Shown here piece by piece: positions 1 to 5,068 of a stretch of 9,396 bases of DNA; the stretch's first letter is position 1; each line of letters begins with the position of its first letter. The stretch is from the NCBI GenBank assembly GCA_002404155.1, contig DHJC01000025.1, forward strand, positions 730-10,125. Reading direction: 5' to 3'. The notes under the pieces were generated by a model. The model had not been told where the DNA came from and made no database searches. It worked only from the letters and a program-made list of their open reading frames with translations. Both the position numbers and the translations under genes were made by a program. Origin of the DNA: Chloroflexi bacterium UBA4730. GTDB taxonomy: Bacteria; Chloroflexota; Limnocylindria; P2-11E.

Positions 1-582
1 CAGGACTTCATCCAGATCGACACGACCAACATCCTGTTCATCCTCGGGGGCGCCTTCGAGGGTCTCGAGAAGATCGTCGAGGCCCGCATCGGCAGAAAGA
101 CGATGGGCTTCGGCGCGACGCTGTCGCAGAACACGAAGGAGACCACGGCCGTACTACAAGAGGTCATGCCCGACGACCTCTTGAAGTACGGGCTCATCCC
201 GGAGTTCGTCGGCCGGATGCCGGTCATCGTTCCGCTCCAGGCGCTCGACGAGGCCGACCTCCTGCGGATCCTCACCGAGCCGAAGAACGCGATCGTGAAG
301 CAGTACCAGAAGTTCCTATCGATCGACAAGGTCGAACTGCAGTTCACCGAGGACGGACTGATCGCCGCGGCGGCCGGCGCCGCGAAGCGCAAGACCGGCG
401 CTCGCGGGTTGCGGACGATCATCGAAGAGGTCCTGCTCGACGTCATGTACGAGATCCCCTCGCGCGCCGACGTCCGCAAGGTCGTGGTGACCGCCGAGGC
501 CATCCTGGGCAAGGCCAACCCGCTCCTGCTGAGCAAGAACGAGCAGCTCGTCCTCGAGGGAGACGAAGCCTCCAGCGCCTAG
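1..582 (+). CDS. clpX: ATP-dependent Clp protease ATP-binding subunit ClpX (3' part)
   Basis: ClpX is the hexameric AAA+ unfoldase that feeds tagged proteins into ClpP in the cytoplasm. The reading frame is open from base 1, so the N-terminal zinc-binding domain, Walker A and Walker B lie outside the window. The 193 visible residues begin in the second half of the AAA+ module, with the 'NILFILGGAFEGLEKIV' segment. The 'GLIPEFVGRMPVIVPL' block follows, containing the arginine of the R-finger region. The C-terminal small domain carries the sensor-2 stretch 'KRKTGARGLRTIIEE' and 'LLDVMYEIPS', all highly characteristic of ClpX. The protein ends 'LEGDEASSA' at a TAG, so the C terminus is normal length. 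The next gene starts 108 bases later after a hairpin, so cotranscription with it is uncertain. Identity is near certain. HslU is less likely because the 'GLIPEFVGR' and 'GARGLR' context is ClpX-like. Confidence 0.97.
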   Translation, partial: QDFIQIDTTNILFILGGAFEGLEKIVEARIGRKTMGFGATLSQNTKETTAVLQEVMPDDLLKYGLIPEFVGRMPVIVPLQALDEADLLRILTEPKNAIVKQYQKFLSIDKVELQFTEDGLIAAAAGAAKRKTGARGLRTIIEEVLLDVMYEIPSRADVRKVVVTAEAILGKANPLLLSKNEQLVLEGDEASSA

Positions 583-597
583 CTAGCATGCTGCGCG

Positions 598-657
598 ATG
601 CCGAAGCTCTCATTCGATCTCTGGCCTTCGGCCAGAGACACGCTCAAGGCCGGATGA
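598..657 (+). other. 19-codon mini-ORF resembling the start of the downstream cupin
   Basis: A short frame reads MPKLSFDLWPSARDTLKAG and then stops at TGA (655-657). Its first six codons closely match the cupin that starts at 691 (MPKLYF). At the DNA level 14 of the first 19 bases or so agree, and an ATCTC follows in both with a one-base offset. It is in the same frame as the cupin, 93 bases upstream. It could be a remnant of a local duplication of the 5' end, a short leader peptide, or chance. No ribosome-binding site is visible. The hairpin at 618-638 lies inside it, which argues against efficient translation. I do not claim it is a gene. Confidence 0.25.
618..638 (+). terminator. Hairpin after clpX, possible terminator
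   Basis: A perfect 9-bp stem TCTCTGGCC/GGCCAGAGA closes a TTC triloop 35 bases after the clpX stop. This is the right place for a terminator, but no T-run follows (the next bases are CACGCTCAAGG). It would therefore be a non-canonical or Rho-assisted terminator, an mRNA 3'-end stabiliser, or a chance GC-rich hairpin. The hairpin is seen; the terminator role is inferred. Confidence 0.4.
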
Positions 658-660
658 ATT

Positions 661-688
661 CGCTCGTCGCGGCTAAGCCGCTCGTCGC
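661..688 (+). repeat. 10-bp direct repeat just upstream of the cupin start
   Basis: CGCTCGTCGC occurs at 661-670 and again at 679-688. The 8-bp spacer GGCTAAGC is part of the small palindrome CGGCTAAGCCG (670-680). The second copy ends two bases before the cupin ATG, in the place where a Shine-Dalgarno site would be. Repeat periodicity is 18 bases. It could be a tandem protein-binding site over the translation or transcription start, or a replication-slippage product. No function can be assigned from sequence alone. Confidence 0.5.
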
Positions 689-690
689 TC

Positions 691-1020
691 ATGCCTAAGC
701 TCTATTTCGCATCTCCGCGCGATCTGCCGGTCAAGAACCCCGTCCCCGGGATGACCCAGAAGATCATCCGCGCCGAGGCAGCGACGGTCGCGATCACCGA
801 CCTCGCGCCCAAGACGGTGGTCGAGTCCCACAAGCACCCGATGGAGCAGACGGGTGTGGTCACGAAGGGCAGCCTCGTCATGGTCATCGCCGGAGAGCAG
901 CGGATCCTCACGCCCGGCGACACGTACCGCGTGCCGCCGAACGCGACGCACGGGGCGCGCGTCTTCGAGGAGCCCTGCCAGGTCATCGACATCTGGGCTC
1001 CGCGGCGCGACGACCTCTGA
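691..1020 (+). CDS. Small single-domain cupin protein
   Basis: A 109-residue cytoplasmic protein with one cupin beta-barrel and no signal peptide. Cupin motif 1 reads 'ESHKHPMEQTGVVTKG', with likely metal ligands His47, His49 and Glu52. Motif 2 reads 'GDTYRVPPNATHGARV', with His87 as the fourth ligand. All four canonical ligands are present, so it should bind a divalent metal such as Fe, Mn, Zn or Ni. The length is what is expected for a stand-alone cupin_2 domain. The substrate is not predictable: family members include dioxygenases, isomerases and sugar-binding regulators. The ATG at 691 is the only standard start after an in-frame TGA at 655-657. There is no Shine-Dalgarno site, so translation may be leaderless or weak. 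It lies 108 bases after clpX and 115 before the cyclic-di-GMP gene, with hairpins on both sides, so it may be monocistronic. Confidence 0.88.
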   Translation: MPKLYFASPRDLPVKNPVPGMTQKIIRAEAATVAITDLAPKTVVESHKHPMEQTGVVTKGSLVMVIAGEQRILTPGDTYRVPPNATHGARVFEEPCQVIDIWAPRRDDL

Positions 1021-1051
1021 GCCGCGCTCGCGTGCCGTAGAACGCAGGTCC

Positions 1052-1067
1052 TCCCCCGAATGGGGGA
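1052..1067 (+). terminator. C5/G5 hairpin after the cupin gene, possible terminator
   Basis: TCCCCC (1052-1057) pairs with GGGGGA (1062-1067) across the loop GAAT, beginning 31 bases after the cupin stop. A T-run is absent (CGGCCGAC follows), so intrinsic termination is doubtful. The position between two same-strand genes of unrelated function makes a boundary role plausible. Confidence 0.3.
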
Positions 1068-1105
1068 CGGCCGACAGCGGGCCTCTCTCGGCCTGATACC
1101 CGCTT

Positions 1106-1120
1106 CGGATGCGGCATCCG
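1106..1120 (+). promoter_or_regulatory. 15-bp palindrome, possible operator of the c-di-GMP gene
   Basis: CGGATGC and GCATCCG form a perfect 7-bp inverted repeat around a single central G. It ends 15 bases before the ATG of the 1210-residue protein, in a 115-bp intergenic gap. A dyad of this size and place suits a homodimeric repressor or activator site. As RNA it would be a poor hairpin because of the one-base loop. No convincing -35/-10 pair was found around it. The symmetry is seen; the operator role is inference. Confidence 0.35.
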
Positions 1121-1135
1121 TAGCGTCCGTGGCCG

Positions 1136-4100
1136 ATGAGGGATCTGCTCCGGCGCCTGCCCGGCGATCTGCTGCTGTACGGCCGCGTCTTCGGGCTGAT
1201 CACCGGAGCCGTGTGGGTGGCCATGGGCAGCCTCATCGTGCTTCCCATCGCGGTCGCCGCGCTCACGATCGTCTTCGGGACGATCGTCTACAGCTGGACC
1301 GCCCAAGCGACCCGTGGCAGGACGTTCACCCTCACCACCGCGCCGATCGGACTGGTCCTCACCGACCTCGTCGCCGCGTCGCTCTGGATGGTCGCGACCG
1401 CACCTGATCCACGGAGCGTGGCCTTCGCGCTCGTGCTCATCGCCTCGGTGTTCGTGCAGTTCCGGCTCGGCCGGCTCGGCATCGCGATCAGCGCGACGGC
1501 GTTCGCGCTCGCGGTCACGGCGCAGCAGCTCGTCCTCGTGGTGCTCGGTGCGCCGGTCGAGCTCCAGCCTGTCTTCCGCCAGGGCATCGTCGTGGGCCTG
1601 GTGCTGCTCGTCGTCGGCGTCGTCGCGACGGCCTACCGTGACGAGCAGGAGCGCGCGGTCAGAGCGCTGCGCCGGGCACACCTGCTTGAGCAGGCGGCGG
1701 CCGAGATCGGCGCCGAGACCGACGCGACCATCGTTCTCGGCTCGATCCCGCGGCACGCCCTCGAGCTCGTGCAGGCGGATCACGCGACGCTCAATGTCCA
1801 TCGCGGTGCGGAATTCCAGATCATCGCCGGTGCGGGTCTCGGCGAGCGCGTCGTCGGCGTCCACGCGCCGGCGACCACCGGCATCGTCGGCCGGGTCGTC
1901 ATGGCCCGCGCGACGGTGACGGTCGACGACTACCGGAAGCTTGCCGATGCGCCACAGGCCGTGCTCGATCTCGGGCTGCGCAGCGCGATCGCCGTACCCG
2001 TCCTGGTGCAGGGAGAGATCGCGGCCGTGCTGAACGTCGGACGCTGCATCGTCCGGCCGTTCGACCAGGACGAACGCGACACCCTCGAGGGGTTCACCGC
2101 GCATGCCGCCATCGCCCTCGCAAACGCGCGCCGGCTCGAGCTCGGCAAACGGCGCGAGGAGCTCGCTCGCGAGCTCGGGTCGTGCACGACCGAGGAGGTG
2201 ATCACGCGACTCGCCGCGGAGGCGCATCTGGCCTTCAACGCGGAGTACGTCGCCGCCGCCGAGATCACCCCGGCGCGCGGTATCCGGGTCATCGCCGCGC
2301 TCGGCGTCGCGTCCGGTCTCGCCGGTCTCAGCGACGATCGCGCCGGTCCGCTCCTCGCGAAGCTCATCGAGCGGCGCAGCGCGATCACCGTCCGCGACTA
2401 CGCCATCGAGTACGCCGGCACCGCGGGTGCCAAGGCGGCCCTCGATGCCGGCGTGCACGCCGTCGTGACGGTCCCGGTGCTCGTTGACGACACGGTGGTG
2501 GCCGCGTTCATGGTCGGCACGACGGATCCACATCGGCGCTTCGACGCCGTGGACGAGCAGGGCCTCCTCGATCTCGCGGAGCTCGCCGGGACCGCGCTTC
2601 GCGTCGTCGCGAGCCGCCGTGAACGCGAACGGCGCATCCAGCGCCTCACGGCGCTCAACGAGATCGCCTCGAAGACGGCGCTCGTGCACGATCCGCAGGA
2701 GATCGCGACGTTCGCCTACGAGTCCGCGCGCGCGCTGCTGGCGTTCGACTCCTTCTACGTGGCGCGGTATGACACGGAGCGCAGGTTGTTCGACTTCCTC
2801 ATCGAGGTGGACGGCGGCCACGTGCGCGAGGGTGAGTTCTTCCTGCCGCTCGGCGCCGGACCGGCGAGCCAGGTCGTGCTCAGCGGGGAGCCGTACGTCA
2901 CCGCCACGGCAGACGACCCGATCCAGCGACGCGGCAAGACGTACGGCGACGAGAGCCGGGTCAGTGAATCGGCGGTCCATGTACCGCTGAAGATCCGCGG
3001 CAAGGTCGTCGGTGTCGTGTCCGCCCAGTCGTACCAGCGTTCCGCATACGACGTCGAGGATGTCGCGATCCTCCAATCGTTCGCCAATCTGATCGCGTCG
3101 TCCTTCGAGAATGCCGAGCACCACGCGCGGCTTCGCGAGCTCTACCTCGCGTCGGTGAAGGCGCTTGCGGCGGCGGTCGACGCGCGCGATCCGTACACCC
3201 GCAGCCACTCGGCCCGTGTTGCCGCGCTCTCGCGGATCATCGCCGTGGAGATGCAGCTGCCGACGGACGAGATCCGGCGCGTGCAGCTTTCCGCGCTTCT
3301 GCACGACATCGGCAAGATCGGCATCCCCGACGCCATCCTCAACAAGCCGGCCGCCCTCACCCCCGAGGAGTGGGTGATCATGAAGACCCACTCACCACTC
3401 GGCGCGTCGATCCTTGCCGCGGTCGAGCCGCTTGGGGATCTGGTCCCGATCGTCCGGGCGCACCACGAGCGGTTCGACGGTGCGGGCTACCCCGACGGGC
3501 TGGCCGGCGACGCCGTGCCGTTCGCCGCGTACATCGTCTCCGCCGCCGACGCGTACGAGGTCATCGTCAGCAAGCGGGCCTACAAGGCCGCGCAGAGCGT
3601 CGATTTCGCGGTCTCCGAGCTGCGCCGCTGCAGTGGCGCGCAGTTCCATCCGGCCGTGGTCGATGCGTTCATCCGCGTCATCGACCGCGATCGCCGCGAG
3701 GGAAGCGTCTACCTGACCAAGGTCGGGGCGATCGAGCACGAGGACATCGAGGACGTCCCGGGTCCTGGGTCGCTGGTCGAGCGCATGGCGGAGCACTCGC
3801 ACGCGCACGCGCGCCAGCTGGCGATCCTCCAGAGCCTCGCGTCGGAGATCAGCGCGGTGCTCGACCTCGACGAGCTCACCAGCCGGCTGCTGCGGATCGT
3901 CTGCGACGCGATGGGCTACGAGAACGGGTTCCTCGCGACGCTCGACGAGCAGGGGGCCCTTACCATCCGCGCGGCGTTCGGGCCATCGGTCGCATTCGTC
4001 GGGCAGCCGTTGCCCCCGGGTACGGGCATCAGCTGGTGGGTCGTGGATCACGGTCGTCTGCAGAACGTCGCGGACGTCCAAGCGGATACGCGCTTCGTCG

Positions 4101-4768
4101 GTCCGGCGGATATCCGCTCGACTCTCGTCGTGCCGTTGCGGATCGGTGACGAGACCGTTGGCATCATCGGCATCGAGAGCACTCGTCCCGCGGCGTTCTC
4201 CGCCGACGACGAGATGCTGCTCACGGCGACGTCGCATCAGGTGGCCGCCGCCGTGCGTGTCGCGCGCCTACACCAGGCGGCCAAGTCCGCGGCCGCGACC
4301 GACGCCCTGACCGGCCTGCCGAACCGCCGGGCCTTCTTCGACAAGCTCGCCGAAGGCCTCGCCCGGAGCGAGCTCGACGGCGCCCCGCTGTCGGTCGCCA
4401 TGATCGACGCGAACGGTTTGAAACAGCTGAACGACCAGTACGGCCACGGCGCCGGGGACCAGGCGCTGATGCGGATCGGCGAGATCCTCGCCGCGGGTGT
4501 CCGCAGCGACGACGTCGTCGCCCGCATCGGTGGCGACGAATTCGCGATCGTCTTCCCCGGCGCACCCCTGTTCGCGGCCAATCGCATCATGCGACGGCTC
4601 GCGGAGGACATCTCCAACGCGACGATCTCGTCGGGCCAGCGGCTCCCGACGGTCGCCTGGGGCATCGCGCCCGCGCTCGTCGAAGGGACGTCCGTCGACG
4701 CCCTCGTCGACGCGGCCGATCGCGCGATGTACCGCCAGAAACAGCTGGGCCGGATCCGGGCGGTCTAG
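1136..4768 (+). CDS. Membrane multi-GAF diguanylate cyclase / HD-GYP phosphodiesterase
   Basis: A 1210-residue predicted cyclic-di-GMP enzyme with both synthetic and degradative modules. Residues 18-166 form about six hydrophobic helices, with cytoplasm-facing Arg/Lys around 170-180. GAF-like sensor domains follow at about 180-333, 345-490 and 503-660. HD-GYP lies at about 668-845 with His691, HDIGKIGIPD at 723-732, His752, HHERFDGAGYP at 776-786 and Asp805, so the metal ligands and GYP are intact. A fourth GAF lies at about 890-1045. A C-terminal GGDEF domain has DALTGLPNRR at 1056-1065, the GGDEF signature at 1132-1136 and an inhibitory RxxD site (R1123-D1126). The start is fixed by an in-frame TAG at 1121-1123; no Shine-Dalgarno is visible. 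Both activities are predicted to be alive, so GAF ligands would decide the net direction. In HD-GYP the usual 'ARI..VAD..DA' block is altered to 'AYIVSAADAYEVI', a mild divergence. It appears to be transcribed alone. Domain identity is secure; ligands and net activity are unknown. Confidence 0.93.
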   Translation: MRDLLRRLPGDLLLYGRVFGLITGAVWVAMGSLIVLPIAVAALTIVFGTIVYSWTAQATRGRTFTLTTAPIGLVLTDLVAASLWMVATAPDPRSVAFALVLIASVFVQFRLGRLGIAISATAFALAVTAQQLVLVVLGAPVELQPVFRQGIVVGLVLLVVGVVATAYRDEQERAVRALRRAHLLEQAAAEIGAETDATIVLGSIPRHALELVQADHATLNVHRGAEFQIIAGAGLGERVVGVHAPATTGIVGRVVMARATVTVDDYRKLADAPQAVLDLGLRSAIAVPVLVQGEIAAVLNVGRCIVRPFDQDERDTLEGFTAHAAIALANARRLELGKRREELARELGSCTTEEVITRLAAEAHLAFNAEYVAAAEITPARGIRVIAALGVASGLAGLSDDRAGPLLAKLIERRSAITVRDYAIEYAGTAGAKAALDAGVHAVVTVPVLVDDTVVAAFMVGTTDPHRRFDAVDEQGLLDLAELAGTALRVVASRRERERRIQRLTALNEIASKTALVHDPQEIATFAYESARALLAFDSFYVARYDTERRLFDFLIEVDGGHVREGEFFLPLGAGPASQVVLSGEPYVTATADDPIQRRGKTYGDESRVSESAVHVPLKIRGKVVGVVSAQSYQRSAYDVEDVAILQSFANLIASSFENAEHHARLRELYLASVKALAAAVDARDPYTRSHSARVAALSRIIAVEMQLPTDEIRRVQLSALLHDIGKIGIPDAILNKPAALTPEEWVIMKTHSPLGASILAAVEPLGDLVPIVRAHHERFDGAGYPDGLAGDAVPFAAYIVSAADAYEVIVSKRAYKAAQSVDFAVSELRRCSGAQFHPAVVDAFIRVIDRDRREGSVYLTKVGAIEHEDIEDVPGPGSLVERMAEHSHAHARQLAILQSLASEISAVLDLDELTSRLLRIVCDAMGYENGFLATLDEQGALTIRAAFGPSVAFVGQPLPPGTGISWWVVDHGRLQNVADVQADTRFVGPADIRSTLVVPLRIGDETVGIIGIESTRPAAFSADDEMLLTATSHQVAAAVRVARLHQAAKSAAATDALTGLPNRRAFFDKLAEGLARSELDGAPLSVAMIDANGLKQLNDQYGHGAGDQALMRIGEILAAGVRSDDVVARIGGDEFAIVFPGAPLFAANRIMRRLAEDISNATISSGQRLPTVAWGIAPALVEGTSVDALVDAADRAMYRQKQLGRIRAV

Positions 4769-4783
4769 GCCCTTGTCGTCCGA

Positions 4784-4819
4784 GCCGGCGGCCAGATGCC
4801 GTCGCCATCCGCCGCCGGC
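4784..4819 (+). terminator. Strong hairpin after the c-di-GMP gene, possible terminator
   Basis: GCCGGCGGC (4784-4792) is perfectly complementary to GCCGCCGGC (4811-4819). GATG (4795-4798) can also pair with CATC (4806-4809) inside the loop, giving an extended stem beginning 16 bases after the stop codon. No T-run follows, so this is not a textbook intrinsic terminator. It sits between the upstream gene and the probable valS promoter and may insulate the two. Confidence 0.4.
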
Positions 4820-4835
4820 CCGCGAACCGCTGCGG

Positions 4836-4841
4836 TAGACT
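4836..4841 (+). promoter_or_regulatory. Possible -10 box of the valS T-box transcript
   Basis: TAGACT fits the loose TAnnnT -10 pattern and lies 9 bases before the first paired base of T-box stem I (4851). Transcription would then start near A4848, leaving almost no unpaired leader, which is normal for T-box RNAs. No good -35 hexamer is visible about 17 bases upstream (a GC-only stretch). The call rests mainly on the position relative to the riboswitch. Confidence 0.4.
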
Positions 4842-4850
4842 GCTCGTATT

Positions 4851-5059
4851 CCGGCAGCGACCGAGAGGAGTACCGACCACAGCCGACAGAGAAGGTCCGC
4901 AGCAGCTGGGAGCGGACCGCGGCGCCGGGTCGGGAATGTCACTCGCGAGCCGGATCGGGCGAGCCCGTTAGCGCTCAGTAGAGGCGCTCATCCAGAGCGC
5001 GAAGCCGGGGTGGTACCACGAGCCGCTCGTCCCAGGTCGGGACGGCGGCTATTTCATTT
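4851..5059 (+). promoter_or_regulatory. T-box riboswitch, valine (GUC) specifier, upstream of valS
   Basis: A tRNA-sensing leader RNA. The base of stem I pairs CCGGC (4851-4855) with GCCGG (4949-4953) and GCG (4857-4859) with CGC (4944-4946). The conserved GAGGAGTA is at 4865-4872, CCGACC (4873-4878) pairs with GGTCGG (4928-4933), and a distal hairpin GGTCCGC/GCGGACC spans 4894-4918. The specifier loop GAATGTCACTCGCGAG places GTC at 4938-4940, a valine codon read by anticodon GAC. Candidate internal stems are 4956-4967 and 4984-5000. The T-box GGGTGGTACC (5008-5017) has bulge UGGU, matching a tRNA ACCA 3' end, and tRNA-Val normally has discriminator A. The antiterminator pairs GGG (5008-5010) with CCC (5031-5033) and ACGAG (5018-5022) with CTCGT (5026-5030). 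Uncharged tRNA-Val should stabilise it and allow valS expression. Specifier, acceptor match and downstream gene all agree. Confidence 0.95.
5022..5059 (+). terminator. T-box attenuator terminator
   Basis: GCCGC (5022-5026), a bulged T, and CGTCCC (5028-5033) pair with GGGACG (5039-5044) and GCGGC (5045-5049) around an AGGTC loop, giving 11 bp. The T-rich but interrupted tract TATTTCATTT (5050-5059) follows. The 5' arm contains the same CTCGTCCC used by the antiterminator, so the two folds are mutually exclusive. The ribosome-binding site at 5062 lies outside the hairpin, which points to transcriptional attenuation rather than the translational control known for many actinobacterial ileS T-boxes. 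Confidence 0.85.
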
Positions 5060-5061
5060 CC

Positions 5062-5068
5062 AAGGAGG
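5062..5068 (+). promoter_or_regulatory. Perfect Shine-Dalgarno site with zero spacing to the valS ATG
   Basis: AAGGAGG, fully complementary to the 16S anti-Shine-Dalgarno, abuts the ATG at 5069. It is the only strong ribosome site seen in the window. The usual gap is about 5-9 bases. No other ATG, GTG or TTG occurs in frame between the upstream stop (TAG 4979-4981) and this ATG. The codons at proper spacing would be the rare start ATC (5075) or ACG (5081). The site lies just outside the terminator hairpin. Confidence 0.8.

Noticed and set aside
1021..1135. A c-di-GMP riboswitch ahead of the c-di-GMP enzyme
   Set aside because: I looked for the GEMM-type conserved blocks and the class II core and found neither. 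The gap is only 115 bases and its pairing is explained by the C5/G5 hairpin and the dyad.
983..3391. 802-codon open frame on the minus strand, antisense to the c-di-GMP enzyme gene
   Set aside because: The translation is a low-complexity Arg/Asp/Glu/Gly/His-rich string with no recognisable domain. It is the expected by-product of GC-rich third-position codon use, and the plus strand has clear GAF, HD-GYP and GGDEF motifs.
3392..4237. 281-codon minus-strand frame opposite the HD-GYP/GAF region
   Set aside because: Arg/Asp-rich with no domain; a shadow of the plus-strand coding sequence.
4769..4850. A leader peptide or small gene between the c-di-GMP gene and the T-box
   Set aside because: No start with a ribosome site and no plausible protein; the stretch is explained by a hairpin and a promoter region.
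4796..4981. 61-codon plus-strand frame over the T-box
   Set aside because: It is read through the structured riboswitch stems and shows no protein character.
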